A DNA stretch of 64,000 nt from JAJPIG01 sp035531675 (lineage in GTDB: Bacteria > Desulfobacterota > Binatia > Binatales > Binataceae). Position numbers and translations under genes: made by a program. The notes under the pieces were generated by a model. That model was not told the origin of the DNA, ran no database searches, and saw only the letters and a list, made by a program, of their open reading frames with translations. Shown here piece after piece: positions 54,921 through 64,000 of this stretch (position 1 is the stretch's first letter; each line of letters opens with the position of its first letter). The stretch covers positions 62,001 through 126,000 of the forward strand of contig DATKSL010000041.1 in the NCBI GenBank assembly GCA_035531675.1, given 5' to 3'.

Positions 54921-55194
54921 GGGGCTGCGAAGCTGCCTGGGATGTGGCGCGCGCGACGAGCGGCGGGCGATGGTCAGAATCGTCTCGGCGGGCGATCGGG
55001 TCGAGATCGACGTGGCGCGCAGGCTCGCCGGCCGCGGCGGCTACCTGCATCCGCGCCCGGTCTGTCTGGATAGCTTCATGGCCTCGCGGATCAAGGAATT
55101 TCGCTCGTTGAAACGCAAAATTAATCGAGACGAAAGACTTCATATAACCAGTTCGATAAGGATGCGGCTGGATAGCGGCACCATAGTCGCATAG
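54895..55194 (+). CDS. ylxR: YlxR (DUF448) RNA-binding protein
   Basis: The 99-residue protein has the zinc-like C-x-x-C start (RSCLGCGARDERRAMVRIV) and RLAGRGGYLHPRPVCLDS of the YlxR family, now linked in Gram-positives to modulation of RNase P (RnpM). It begins inside the last nine codons of nusA. ATG 54895 was chosen as the family start because a longer frame continues upstream inside nusA. It ends 5 bp before infB. Confidence 0.9.
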
Positions 55195-55199
55195 AATGG

Positions 55200-58097
55200 A
55201 TGGTAATGGCGCGTAAACGGATTAAGACCCTGGCACAAGAATGGAACGTCCCGCTCGAGGACGTGCTGGCCAGTTCCAGCCGATTGAAGCTGGCCCATGT
55301 GCATCAGGATTCGAGCCTAATCAGCCCCGAAGAGGCTGAACGGATCAAGGCCGAGCTCGCCGAGCAGGCCCATCGCGCGACGATGCTGCGCCGCGAGACG
55401 GTGGTCGAGACCAGCGGCGGCAAGGTCCTCGAGAAACGCCTCAACGCCACGGTCATGCGCCGCCGTCATGCCGAGCCTGACCCGATGGCAGCGGAGAGCG
55501 CCGCCGAGCCATTTCACTTCGAAGTTGAAGCGCAAGGCGCCGTCGAGTTCGCGACCCCGTTTCTCGACGAACCGGCGGCTTCCGAGCCGGTGCTGGAAGC
55601 TTTTGCGCCGCCGGCCGCGCCCGAACCCGGTTTGCCCGCTGACGAACCTCAGCCTGAAAGCCCGGGGCCGTCCCCGGTTGAGCATCCCGGCGAGATCGAG
55701 GCCCAAGCGGGTGCCACGGTCGAGGCTCCGCGCGAGAGCGGCAACGGTAGCGTCGAGCATCGCGCCCCGGTTCCGGCCGAACCGCCGCCCGCGGTCGCGC
55801 CCCATGCGGCATCGCCGGCGCGTCCCGCTGGCGACAGCTCGCGTCCCCAGGTCGAGACCCGTCCGCGCCTGACGCCGGGCCGGCCCGCGAGCGAAGGCAT
55901 GCCCGACCGCACCATCAACCTGACCAGCGCGACTCACGCCGGCGCACCCTCGCTCGACGACAGCCAGCGCGGTCCGAAGGTGCTGGGCAGGATCGATCTG
56001 CGCCGTCCACCGGCACGCCCGGCGCCGACGACCATGCGTCCCGGTGCAGCCGCGCGGCCGACCGTCACGGGTCGTTTCGCAACGCCAGCGCCTACCGAGC
56101 AGCCCCCCGCGCTGCCGCCTGATCAGGTCAAGCCCGGCGCGCGGCCGATCAAGAAAAAGCGCGTCATCAAGAAGGGCACTACCGACTTTACTACCGAGCG
56201 CGAGATGCGCGGGATGCGCGTGCCGAAAAAGCGGCGCGCACTGCCGGGCAAGGAGCAGCGCAAGACCGAGATCACCACGCCGCGCGCCTCCAAGCGCGTG
56301 ATGCGCATCGCCGAAGGGGTCACGGTCGGCGACCTGGCCCGCAACATGGGCGTCAAGGCCGGCGAGATCATCAAAAAGCTGATGGAGCTTGGGGTGATGT
56401 CGACGGTCAACCAGATGCTCGATGTCGACACCGCCACACTGGTTTCGGGCGAGTTCGGCTACACCGTCGAGAATGTCGCGTTCAATGTCGAATCGGCCAT
56501 CGAAGAGGCTCCCGAGGAGACCGGTGGCGAGTTGGTCGCGCGTCCGCCGGTGGTCACCATCATGGGCCATGTCGATCACGGCAAGACTTCGCTGCTCGAC
56601 GCGATTCGCCATACCAATGTCACCGCCGACGAGTCGGGCGGCATCACGCAGCACATCGGCGCCTACACCGTCGAAGCGCGCGGCAAGACCATCACTTTTG
56701 TCGATACCCCCGGCCACGAGGCGTTCACCGCGATGCGTGCGCGCGGCGCCAAGGTCACCGACATCGTTATCCTGGTGGTCGCGGCCGACGAGGGTGTGAT
56801 GCCGCAGACGGTCGAGGCGCTCAATCATGCGCGCGAGGCCAAGGTGCCGATCATCGTGGCGCTCAACAAGATCGATCGGCCCGAGGCCAACATCGATCGC
56901 GTCAAGCAGCAGCTTACCGAGCGCGGCCTGATCCCGGAGGATTACGGCGGCGACACCATCACGGTGCCGGTCTCGGCGCGCAGCGGCGAGGGCGTCGAGC
57001 GGCTGCTCGAGATGATCCTGCTGCAGGCCGAGGTCATGGACCTGAAGGCCAATCCCGATCGCCCGGCGCGCGGCACAGTGGTCGAAGCGCAGCTCGATCG
57101 CGGGCGCGGTCCGGTCGCCACGGTGCTGATCCAGGAAGGCACGCTGCGCCAGGGCGATCCGTTCGTATGCGGGGTTTCGTCCGGGCGCGTGCGCGCGATG
57201 CTCAATCATCTTGGGCAGCGTATGACCGAAGCCGGGCCGGCGATTCCGGCCGAAATCTTCGGACTCTCGAGTGTGCCCGAGCCGGGCACCCCGTTTACCG
57301 TGCTGACCGACGAGGCCAAGGCCCGCCAGGTCGCGGAATTCCGCCGCTCCAAGCAGCGCGAAGGCGAGCTGCAGAAGACCAGCCGCGTGTCGCTCGAAGA
57401 CTTGAGCCAGCGGCTGGCGGCGGGCGAGGTCAAGGATCTCAAAGTAATTCTCAAGGGCGACGTGCAGGGATCGGTCGAAGCGCTGGCCGACGCCTTGCAG
57501 CGGCTGTCGACCAAAGAGGTCAAGATCGATCTGATCCACACCTCGGCCGGCGCAATTTCCGAGACCGACGTCACGCTGGCCTCGGCTTCCGGCGCGATCA
57601 TCATCGGCTTCAACATCCGTCCCGAGCAGAAGGCCGCGGCGCTGGCCGAGAAGGAAGGCGTCGAGATTCGCCTCTACACCGTGATCTACGAGGCCATCAA
57701 CGAGATGCGCGAGGCGCTCGAGGGGCTGCTCGCCCCGACTTATCGCGAGAAGGCGCTGGGCCGCGCCGAGGTACGGCAGGTCTTCAATGTGCCGGGCGGT
57801 ACCATTGCGGGTTCGATGGTGCTCGACGGCAAAGTGGTCCGCAACGGGCGCTCGCGCCTGGTGCGCGACGGCCGGGTGGTGTGGGAAGGCAAGCTCGGCT
57901 CGCTGCGCCGCTTCAAGGACGACGTCCGCGAGGTCGCCGCCGGCTACGAGTGCGGCATCGGGCTGGAGAACTTCAACGACGTCAAGCCCGGCGACATCGT
58001 CGAAACCTTCGAGATGGAAGCGGTGCTGCGCAAGCTCGGCGCTCCGTCGGAAACGCCGCGCGGCCAGGCTGCGGTCGAAAAGCAGCTTCAGACCTGA
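55200..58097 (+). CDS. infB: Translation initiation factor IF-2
   Basis: GTPase that brings initiator tRNA to the ribosome. At 965 residues it has a short N-terminal IF2_N domain (RIKTLAQEWNVPLEDVLASSSRL) and a long Pro/Ala-rich linker. The GTPase domain has G1 MGHVDHGKTS, G3 DTPGHE and G4 NKID. Domains 2-4 follow, with GEVKDLKVILKGDVQGSVEAL. ATG 55200 and ATG 55206 are both possible starts. Confidence 0.97.
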   Translation: MVMARKRIKTLAQEWNVPLEDVLASSSRLKLAHVHQDSSLISPEEAERIKAELAEQAHRATMLRRETVVETSGGKVLEKRLNATVMRRRHAEPDPMAAESAAEPFHFEVEAQGAVEFATPFLDEPAASEPVLEAFAPPAAPEPGLPADEPQPESPGPSPVEHPGEIEAQAGATVEAPRESGNGSVEHRAPVPAEPPPAVAPHAASPARPAGDSSRPQVETRPRLTPGRPASEGMPDRTINLTSATHAGAPSLDDSQRGPKVLGRIDLRRPPARPAPTTMRPGAAARPTVTGRFATPAPTEQPPALPPDQVKPGARPIKKKRVIKKGTTDFTTEREMRGMRVPKKRRALPGKEQRKTEITTPRASKRVMRIAEGVTVGDLARNMGVKAGEIIKKLMELGVMSTVNQMLDVDTATLVSGEFGYTVENVAFNVESAIEEAPEETGGELVARPPVVTIMGHVDHGKTSLLDAIRHTNVTADESGGITQHIGAYTVEARGKTITFVDTPGHEAFTAMRARGAKVTDIVILVVAADEGVMPQTVEALNHAREAKVPIIVALNKIDRPEANIDRVKQQLTERGLIPEDYGGDTITVPVSARSGEGVERLLEMILLQAEVMDLKANPDRPARGTVVEAQLDRGRGPVATVLIQEGTLRQGDPFVCGVSSGRVRAMLNHLGQRMTEAGPAIPAEIFGLSSVPEPGTPFTVLTDEAKARQVAEFRRSKQREGELQKTSRVSLEDLSQRLAAGEVKDLKVILKGDVQGSVEALADALQRLSTKEVKIDLIHTSAGAISETDVTLASASGAIIIGFNIRPEQKAAALAEKEGVEIRLYTVIYEAINEMREALEGLLAPTYREKALGRAEVRQVFNVPGGTIAGSMVLDGKVVRNGRSRLVRDGRVVWEGKLGSLRRFKDDVREVAAGYECGIGLENFNDVKPGDIVETFEMEAVLRKLGAPSETPRGQAAVEKQLQT

Positions 58098-58135
58098 GTC
58101 CGTCGCGACGCCGTCCTGGTCCGGCCCGGTTCTCG

Positions 58136-58155
58136 GGCGCTCACCGAGCGCCTTT
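58136..58155. terminator. Weak hairpin between infB and DUF503
   Basis: GGCGCT pairs with AGCGCC around the loop CACCG and is followed by TTTC. The T-run is short, so transcription probably continues into the next operon genes. Confidence 0.4.
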
Positions 58156-58202
58156 CGGAAGGCGGGCCGGTGTGACGCCGATAAGCAGTCGCGGAGGAAT
58201 CG

Positions 58203-58490
58203 ATGGTGGTCGGAGTATTGAGACTGACGCTGTTCCTGCCGGAGAATCATTCGCTCAAGGGTAAGCGCCAGGTTCTGCGCGCCATCAAGGATCGGGTGCG
58301 GAACAAGTTCAACGTTTCGATCGCGGAATCCGATGGACATGATTTATGGCAGCGGGCGGAGCTTGGCATCTGCCAGGTCGGCAGCGATCGCGGCTTCGTC
58401 GATTCGGCCTTGCGCGAAGTGGTGAAATTTATCGATTCGCTCGACCTGGCGCCGCTCGGCGAAGAGAATCTCGAGATACTCAATTACTGA
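58203..58490 (+). CDS. ylxP: DUF503/YlxP-family small protein
   Basis: The 95-residue protein has VGVLRLTLFLPENHSLKGKRQVLRAIKDRVRNKFNVSIAE and ends FIDSLDLAPLGEENLEIL, which is the DUF503 signature. It is typically found between infB and rbfA, as here, and likely takes part in ribosome assembly. GGAGG precedes the ATG. Confidence 0.92.
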   Translation: MVVGVLRLTLFLPENHSLKGKRQVLRAIKDRVRNKFNVSIAESDGHDLWQRAELGICQVGSDRGFVDSALREVVKFIDSLDLAPLGEENLEILNY

Positions 58491-58541
58491 GCGACGGGAA
58501 TCGCGGCGCGGCCGCGTCCCGTCGCCGCTGCGAAACGCATT

Positions 58542-58898
58542 ATGATCAGCAATGAAGGCCGGCGCCCCGAACGAGTCGCCGAACTGGTGCTGCGCGAGCT
58601 TTCGATGATGCTGTTGCGCGACCTCAAAGATCCGCGCCTGCGCGGTGTCACTATCACCGGGGTCAAGGTGACCGACGATCTGCGTCATGCCCGCGTGTTC
58701 TTTTCTCACCTGGAAGGCTCGCGCCGCGCCGCCGCGGTGATCGCCGGCTTTGACAGCGCCGGAGGTTTTATTCGCCGGCAGGTCGGACGCGCACTGAGTC
58801 TGCGGTATGCTCCCGAACTGGCCTTCGAATTCGATCCGGGCCCGGAACGCGCGGCGCGCATCGATACGCTGCTGCGCCAGGATCGTTCGCGGAATTAG
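58542..58898 (+). CDS. rbfA: Ribosome-binding factor A
   Basis: The 118-residue 30S maturation factor with a KH-like fold shows RRPERVAELVLRELSMML, LKDPRLRGVTITGVKVTDDLRHARVFFS and RALSLRYAPELAFEFD, all RbfA features. It lies in the conserved nusA-infB-rbfA-truB order; truB follows 24 bp downstream. Confidence 0.95.
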   Translation: MISNEGRRPERVAELVLRELSMMLLRDLKDPRLRGVTITGVKVTDDLRHARVFFSHLEGSRRAAAVIAGFDSAGGFIRRQVGRALSLRYAPELAFEFDPGPERAARIDTLLRQDRSRN

Positions 58899-58922
58899 CT
58901 TCCGCGCTCGCCGCTTATCGCG

Positions 58923-59825
58923 ATGCCGCAGCGCCCCGCGCTCCACGGAGTCCTCCTGGTCGACAAGCCGGCCGGCATCACCTCGGCGGAGGTGGTGCGC
59001 CGCGTCAAGCATCAGCTCGCCAGGGGCACGCGCGTCGGCCATCTCGGCACGCTCGATCCGTTCGCCACCGGGCTCCTGCCGATTCTGATCGGTGAGGCGA
59101 CCAAGCTCGCGCCGTTCCTCCAGGAGGGCGAAAAGGAGTACGTCGGCGTCATCCGGTTCGGCGCCGAGACCGATAGCCTCGATCCCACCGGCACGATCGT
59201 GCGGACTGCGCCGGTGCCGGCTCTGGAAGCGGCGCAGCTCGCGGTGGTCTCGGCTGGTTTCACTGGCGTCATCGAACAGATCCCGCCGGTGTTCTCGGCG
59301 CTCAAGCGCGACGGGGTGCGTCTTTACGAGCTTGCGCGCCGCGGTGGCGAAGTTCCTCCGCCGGCCGCGCGGCGGGTCGAAATCAGGCTGCTCGAGCTCA
59401 GCGCGACCGCCGCGGACTCGCTGCAATTTCGGGTGCGATGCACGACCGGGACTTACGTGAGATCGCTGGCGCGCGATATCGGCCGTGCGCTCGACAGCGC
59501 GGCCTACCTGCTGGAACTGCGTCGCACGCGCAATGGTATTTTTGAGATCGGCAAGGCGACGCCGCTGGACGCCGTGATCGCCGGGCTTGAGCGCGGCGAG
59601 GAGCCGGCGGTAACCACGATGCGCGAGGCCCTGGCCGACATGGCAGAGGTCGAGGTGACCGCCATCGTGGCGGGCAGAATCCGCAACGGCGACGCGAGCG
59701 TGCTGGCCGACCGCATCCCGCGCTCCGGCGGTCTGTTCAAGGTGGTCTTCGGCGGCGACTTGATAGCGATCGCGCGCGCTACCTCGCGCGTTACCGCGAC
59801 TCTGGTGCGTGGCTTCGTGGCCTGA
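58923..59825 (+). CDS. truB: tRNA pseudouridine(55) synthase
   Basis: Isomerises U55 of the T-loop of most tRNAs. The 300-residue protein has the catalytic-aspartate motif GHLGTLDPFATG (D45), KPAGITSAEVVRRVK, FSALKRDGVRLYELARRG and RCTTGTYVRSLARDIG. It is the last gene of the rimP operon and is convergent with the MscS gene, 13 bp apart. Confidence 0.96.
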   Translation: MPQRPALHGVLLVDKPAGITSAEVVRRVKHQLARGTRVGHLGTLDPFATGLLPILIGEATKLAPFLQEGEKEYVGVIRFGAETDSLDPTGTIVRTAPVPALEAAQLAVVSAGFTGVIEQIPPVFSALKRDGVRLYELARRGGEVPPPAARRVEIRLLELSATAADSLQFRVRCTTGTYVRSLARDIGRALDSAAYLLELRRTRNGIFEIGKATPLDAVIAGLERGEEPAVTTMREALADMAEVEVTAIVAGRIRNGDASVLADRIPRSGGLFKVVFGGDLIAIARATSRVTATLVRGFVA

Positions 59826-59838
59826 ACCGCGATTTGTC

Positions 59839-61935
59839 TTATGGCTTCACGACGGCTTCAGGAGCTGCCGCCAGCGGAACTGTCCGCGCGATGCCGGCGG
59901 CCGCGCCGTCGCTGGCGGCGCCTTCCACGGCCTGGATCGTGGGCGTGCCGGAGCTGACCAGCCGCAGCCGCGGCTCGTGCCTGATAACGTTCAGCAGCCG
60001 GCGTGAAATCTCATCATCGATCTCGATTGCGAGCCGCGCTTCGACCGGATAGCGGATCGTGACGCGCACGCCCTCGGCGCTGAGCAGGATATGGCTGTGC
60101 GGCTCGGGCGGCTCGAACCAGACACTATGGAGCTGGCCGCTCTGGCGATATTCGCGCCGCAAGTCCTCGCGATAGCGCGCGAACACATCGTTCACCGCCT
60201 CCATCAGCAACTTTTCCGCCAGCAGATAGTCGCAATCCGCCGCCAGCGTCAGCCTGAGTTCGTTCCACACAAAGCTGATTCCCGGCGCCTGCTTGAAGAA
60301 GTTGCCGTTGGTTTGAAACACGATCGAGTTGGCGAACACCACCACGCGGCCGGTCGGCTGGCGGAAATTGCCGTCGCCCGACAGCTCCATCATGGTGAGC
60401 TTGACCAGCCCGATATCGATTACGGTGCCGTATACGCCGGCGAGTTGGATGCGATCGCCGACCCGCACCCCGTATTTTCCGCTCAGGAAAAAGTAACCGG
60501 CGACCGACAGGATCACGTTCTGCAAGGCGAAGGCGACGCCCGCCGTCGCCAGCCCCATCACGGTCGCCAGGGCGCCTATCTCGTTGGAAAAGTTGAACAG
60601 CACCACCAGCACTGACAGCACCGCGACCGTGAGGGTGCGCAGTTGCAGCACGCGATGGCGATGGCGTGCATCCTGAATGTAGCGAAACGCGAGCCGGCGC
60701 CATGTCACCGCGCCAATGGCGATTATCCCGATCAGGCCGCCGAGCACGATCAGCCGCAGCATCAGCTCGCGCAGCATCGCGTCCCAGCGCCGATCGAGCG
60801 CCTGACGCCAGCGCGTCAGGTTGTTCTGATAGAGCTTCAGGTCGACGCTGGCCTTGGTGAGCGGCAGAATCGTCGCCAGTGTGAGTTTTCTTTCCCGAAG
60901 CAGCGCCACGAAGGCCTGCCGCCGCCGCTCGACAGTCGCGAGGTCGCCTGAGCCGGCTTTCGCACTGAGTTCGAAACCGCGCTGATCGGCGGCTTTGAGC
61001 CGGGCGATCAGCGGTATGCGCAATGCCTCGATGGTCGAGTCGAGCGCCGCCGTCAGCGCGATCGTCGCCGCGAGCGCCTGATCCTTGTTGCGCAGCGCAA
61101 GCAACTCTTCGGTAAGTCCCAGGATGCCGCCGGGAACGCCCTGATGGTCGAGGTGCGCGCCGCCGGCCGCCGGCGGGGAAACGGTCGCCGGTTGATCGCG
61201 CGGCGCGACGGTGCGCTCGAGTTCGTCGATCTGCGCCATCAGTCCGCTGGTGGCGCGAGTCTTTTGCGCGGTCTGCTCGAAATCGAGAATCGCCTTGATA
61301 CCGTCGACGCGGGCCTGCTGGAGCTGCAGCGCTTCCTGTGCGGAAACCAGTTGAGCGCTGAGCGAAGCGCGCTGGCGACCGGCGGCGTGCGCCAGCCGGT
61401 TCTTCAAACTCAGAACCTTGGCCTGGGCCTGCGCGAGTTCGGCCTGCACCTGGCTCAGGCGGGTGTTCACGAATTCGAGGTTGAGCGCGGATTTGGCCTC
61501 GACCGGATTCGCCGCCGGCTTGGTTTCCTGAGTCGGCGCGGCCAGCGCCGCCGCCTCGAGTCCGGCGGCCCGCGCGCGCGCGTACTCGAAAGCCAGCGCC
61601 ACTACTTCGCTTGCCGTCTGCCGATCGTCCGCCACGTAGAGGGTTTCGGCCGGGTCGGTCACCAGTTGCTGCTCGACGGCGAGATGTCGATACCAGTCGA
61701 TTAGCTGCCCGAGGAACGAGAGTGTCGCCTCCGCCTGCTGGGTATGCTCGGTGGGTGCGACGGGAGTTGGGCTGGCCTGGCGGACCGCGGATGGAGCGGG
61801 AGTGGAATCCGCCGGGGCAGGATTTGACAACGCAAACTGCAACCCGAGGATCAACGCGACGCCCATCGCAAGCAGCGGGATAAATGCGGGCCGCGCCCGA
61901 GGAGGTGATGATTTCCGTGAGCTGCGAGCGCGCAT
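59839..61935 (-). CDS. MscS-family mechanosensitive channel with large N-terminal domain
   Basis: The 698-residue channel protein opens with a possible signal or anchor (RPAFIPLLAMGVALILGLQFALS). A long coiled-coil-rich region (about 80-420) follows, then membrane helices and the MscS core. The pore and vestibule motifs are visible in the TM3 helix and beta domain (TVMGLATAGVAFALQNVILSVAGYFFLSGKYGVRVGDRIQLAGVYGTVIDIGLVKLTM and FANSIVFQTNGNF). Such long N-terminal extensions occur in MscK/YbdG-like channels. ATG 61935 is preferred because the first frame start upstream is TTG. Confidence 0.9.
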   Translation of the reverse strand: MRARSSRKSSPPRARPAFIPLLAMGVALILGLQFALSNPAPADSTPAPSAVRQASPTPVAPTEHTQQAEATLSFLGQLIDWYRHLAVEQQLVTDPAETLYVADDRQTASEVVALAFEYARARAAGLEAAALAAPTQETKPAANPVEAKSALNLEFVNTRLSQVQAELAQAQAKVLSLKNRLAHAAGRQRASLSAQLVSAQEALQLQQARVDGIKAILDFEQTAQKTRATSGLMAQIDELERTVAPRDQPATVSPPAAGGAHLDHQGVPGGILGLTEELLALRNKDQALAATIALTAALDSTIEALRIPLIARLKAADQRGFELSAKAGSGDLATVERRRQAFVALLRERKLTLATILPLTKASVDLKLYQNNLTRWRQALDRRWDAMLRELMLRLIVLGGLIGIIAIGAVTWRRLAFRYIQDARHRHRVLQLRTLTVAVLSVLVVLFNFSNEIGALATVMGLATAGVAFALQNVILSVAGYFFLSGKYGVRVGDRIQLAGVYGTVIDIGLVKLTMMELSGDGNFRQPTGRVVVFANSIVFQTNGNFFKQAPGISFVWNELRLTLAADCDYLLAEKLLMEAVNDVFARYREDLRREYRQSGQLHSVWFEPPEPHSHILLSAEGVRVTIRYPVEARLAIEIDDEISRRLLNVIRHEPRLRLVSSGTPTIQAVEGAASDGAAAGIARTVPLAAAPEAVVKP

Positions 61936-62017
61936 AGATGAAACACTCCGCCTGGACGAACCATTAAGCCTATCATTCGGGAACAAGCGGTTCGATTAGC
62001 GATGCGGCGCGCGGCGT

Positions 62018-64000
62018 TCAGTGGAAGTCGTGCGAGCGGGGCAGGGCGTCCGGGGCGAGTTTGACGCGGGCGAAGCGGCGCGCGCGAATCGACATCACGC
62101 CCTCCTGCTTCTGCAGCACGCCTTCGATCCACAGCACTGCGGCGCCGCTGAGCAGTGCGCGATGCCGATGAAACAGCGGCGGCGTCACGATCGCATTGGC
62201 AATCCCGGTTTCGTCCTCGAGCGTCAGGAAGAAGAAGCCCTTGGCGGTGCCGGGGCGCTGGCGCACGATCACCACGCCGGCGGTCCGCACCGTCTGGCCG
62301 TCGTGCGCCGCGGCCAGCTCGGCCGCGCTCATCACCCCGGCCCGGCGCAGGCGCTCGCGCAGATGTGCCATCAGATGCGGGCCGGCCGTAACGCCGGTTG
62401 CAGTGTAGTCGGCGAGTGTCTGTTCAAGCGGCGACATCGCGGCGAGCGCCGGTTGCCCGGCGGCCGACGGCTCGACGCCCGCCAGCAGGCTCTGCGGATC
62501 GCGTTCCACCGCCGCCACCTGCCATAACGCTTCGCGGCGCTTGAGTCCGAAGGCGCTGAAGGCGCCGCCATACGCCAGCGCATCGAGCTCGCGTCGTCCC
62601 GGTCCGATGCGGGCGGCAAAATCGGCGATCGATCGGAACGGACGCGCGGCGCGGGCGTGCTCGACGCGCCGGCCGAAATCCTCACGCAGGCCGCCGACGT
62701 ATCGAAGCCCGAGCCGTAGCGCGTGATCCTCAAGCGTGCAATTCCAGCCCGAGCGCGTCACGTCGATCGGCCTTACGCCTACGCCGTGGCGCTCGGCGTC
62801 CTTCACCAGGGTCGAAGGATGGTAGAAGCCGAGCGGATAGCAGTTGAGCATGGCGGCGAAAAACTCAGCCGGGAAATGACATTTCAGATAGGCGGATGCA
62901 TACGCGATCAGCGCAAAACTGGCGGCGTGCGATTCGGGGAAACCGTAGAGCGCGAACGAAGTGATCGATTGCACGATCTGATCGGCGGCCGCCCCGGTAA
63001 TTCCGTTGCGCGCCATCCCGGCGCGCAGCCGCTGTTCGATCTTTTCCATCCGCTCCGCCGAGCGCTTGAAGCCCATCGCGCGGCGCAGCTCCTCGGCCTC
63101 GCCGCCGCTGAACCCGGCCACCGCCATCGCCATCCGTAGGATCTGTTCCTGGAACAGCGGCACGCCCAGCGTGCGCCGCAGGATCGGCTCGAGTGCGGGA
63201 TGGGCGTAGCGGACCGGCACCCGTCCGGCGCGGCGGTCGAGATAGGGATGGACCATGCGGCCGACGATCGGGCCGGGGCGGATGATCGCGACTTCGACCA
63301 CCAGGTCGTAAAAACACCGCGGCTTCATCCGCGGCAGCGTCGCCATCTGCGCGCGGCTTTCGACCTGGAACACGCCGATCGTATCGGCCCGCTGCAGCAT
63401 TGCGTAAACCGCCGCATCGTCGGGCGGCAGATGGGCCAGGTCGAGCGCCACGCCGGCGTGCTCCCTGACCAGCGGCAGCGCGGTTTCGAGCACCGCCAGC
63501 ATGCCGAGGCCGAGCAGGTCGATCTTGATAATCCCGAGGTCGGCGCAATCCTCCTTGTCCCACTGAATCACCACCCGCCCGGGCATCGTGGCCGGCTCGA
63601 GCGGCGCGATTTCGTCGATCGGTCCCGCCGCAATCACCATCCCGCCGCTATGCTGGCCGAGATGGCGCGGGAGGCTCTGGATGCGGCGCGTCAGCTCGAC
63701 CAGCATTTCGATTCGCGGCGCGGCGGCGTCGATACCGCCCTGCTTGAGCAGCGCGGCGTAGTCGTCGCGATCGTCGCGGAACTCGTAGGCGCGGGCGAGC
63801 CGCGCCAGCCGCTCGACCTGCTCGGGCGCGAAGCCCAGCACCTTGGCGATCTCGCGCACTGCGCTGCGGGTGCGATAGGTAATGACGTTGGCGGTCATCG
63901 CGGCGCCGCGCTGGCCGTAGCGGCGATAGAGATACTGGATGACGCGCTCGCGCTGCTCGCCGCTCGGCAGGTCGAGATCGATATCCGGCCACTCGCCCCG
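62018..64000 (-). CDS. dnaE2: Error-prone DNA polymerase DnaE2, C-terminal part (5' end beyond window)
   Basis: The 660 residues visible are of a roughly 1,050-1,100-residue family-C polymerase; the N-terminal PHP and palm start lie outside the window. The frame at the edge reads PDIDLDLPSGEQRERVIQYLYRRYGQRGA, the metal-binding PDIDLD palm motif, then TLPRMKPRCFYDLVVEVAIIRPGPI and YPPGFYHPSTLV-type finger segments (LLNCYPLGFYHPSTLVKDAERHG). An OB-fold C-terminus (GTAKGFFFLTLEDETGIANAIV) is present. This C-terminal organisation is DnaE2, the translesion enzyme usually encoded with ImuA/ImuB, which would lie past 64000. Confidence 0.95.
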   Translation of the reverse strand, partial: RGEWPDIDLDLPSGEQRERVIQYLYRRYGQRGAAMTANVITYRTRSAVREIAKVLGFAPEQVERLARLARAYEFRDDRDDYAALLKQGGIDAAAPRIEMLVELTRRIQSLPRHLGQHSGGMVIAAGPIDEIAPLEPATMPGRVVIQWDKEDCADLGIIKIDLLGLGMLAVLETALPLVREHAGVALDLAHLPPDDAAVYAMLQRADTIGVFQVESRAQMATLPRMKPRCFYDLVVEVAIIRPGPIVGRMVHPYLDRRAGRVPVRYAHPALEPILRRTLGVPLFQEQILRMAMAVAGFSGGEAEELRRAMGFKRSAERMEKIEQRLRAGMARNGITGAAADQIVQSITSFALYGFPESHAASFALIAYASAYLKCHFPAEFFAAMLNCYPLGFYHPSTLVKDAERHGVGVRPIDVTRSGWNCTLEDHALRLGLRYVGGLREDFGRRVEHARAARPFRSIADFAARIGPGRRELDALAYGGAFSAFGLKRREALWQVAAVERDPQSLLAGVEPSAAGQPALAAMSPLEQTLADYTATGVTAGPHLMAHLRERLRRAGVMSAAELAAAHDGQTVRTAGVVIVRQRPGTAKGFFFLTLEDETGIANAIVTPPLFHRHRALLSGAAVLWIEGVLQKQEGVMSIRARRFARVKLAPDALPRSHDFH

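Noticed and set aside
55317..58340. A 1,007-codon open frame on the minus strand opposite infB
   Set aside because: It is a shadow of infB; the high GC content and codon bias keep the antisense frame open, and it has no family motif.

Overview
The window is a 64-kb, high-GC, gene-dense chromosomal segment from a Gram-negative bacterium. Several features point to a didermic, aerobic, delta-proteobacterium-like organism such as an uncultivated soil or water lineage like Candidatus Binatota. These are the order queA-tgt-yajC-secD, the order rimP-nusA-ylxR-infB-DUF503-rbfA-truB, a TonB-type protein, exported proteins, and heme A synthesis genes. The lineage name is inference from gene order and base composition, not a database result. 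There is no rRNA operon, prophage, transposase or CRISPR array. The only RNA gene I can support is tRNA-Arg(ACG).

Region 1 (1-2.8 kb): a PhoR-like sensor kinase is followed by a short accessory island. The island carries palindromic extragenic repeats, a 54-bp tandem repeat and two copies of a 51-bp direct repeat. Between the direct repeats lies an AhpD/carboxymuconolactone-decarboxylase (CMD) family gene. Its reading frame has one in-frame UGA exactly where the second cysteine of the catalytic CxxC belongs, and a SECIS-like hairpin starts directly after that UGA. I read it as a candidate CxxU selenoprotein of 204 residues; it is the most interesting item here. The island ends at tRNA-Arg.

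Region 2 (2.9-12 kb): tRNA-modification and protein-export genes (queA, tgt, yajC, secD, with no secF following) are succeeded by small accessory genes. These are a helix-turn-helix protein, a methyltransferase, a cupredoxin-like exported protein, a VOC-fold protein, an exported Rid-family protein and a beta-helix surface protein.

Region 3 (12-24 kb): plsC, an exported protein, an FTR1 iron permease with a Fur-box-like palindrome, a 3-hydroxyacyl-CoA dehydrogenase, a stand-alone Lrp ligand-binding domain, greA, an acyl-CoA synthetase, the heme A module ctaA-ctaB-DUF420, an MFS transporter and a large polytopic membrane protein.

Region 4 (24-38 kb): a UbiD-like decarboxylase sits 7 bp from a Rieske oxygenase, followed by a TonB-like protein, a YqeY-domain protein, an ABC-F ATPase, an AraC regulator with a tannase-family esterase, and a 998-residue exported beta-propeller protein.

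Region 5 (37-52.7 kb): a DGPF protein with an ECF sigma factor, an MBOAT/SGNH acylation pair, and a run of metabolic genes. Several of those genes have altered catalytic residues: an M24 fold, a crotonase and an SDR. Also here are an exported beta-carbonic anhydrase, a GH57-type protein and acs.

Region 6 (52.8-64 kb): a hairpin-plus-T-run leader precedes the translation/transcription operon rimP-nusA-ylxR-infB-DUF503-rbfA-truB. A MscS-type channel and the C-terminal two thirds of an error-prone DNA polymerase DnaE2 follow on the minus strand, the latter running off the window.
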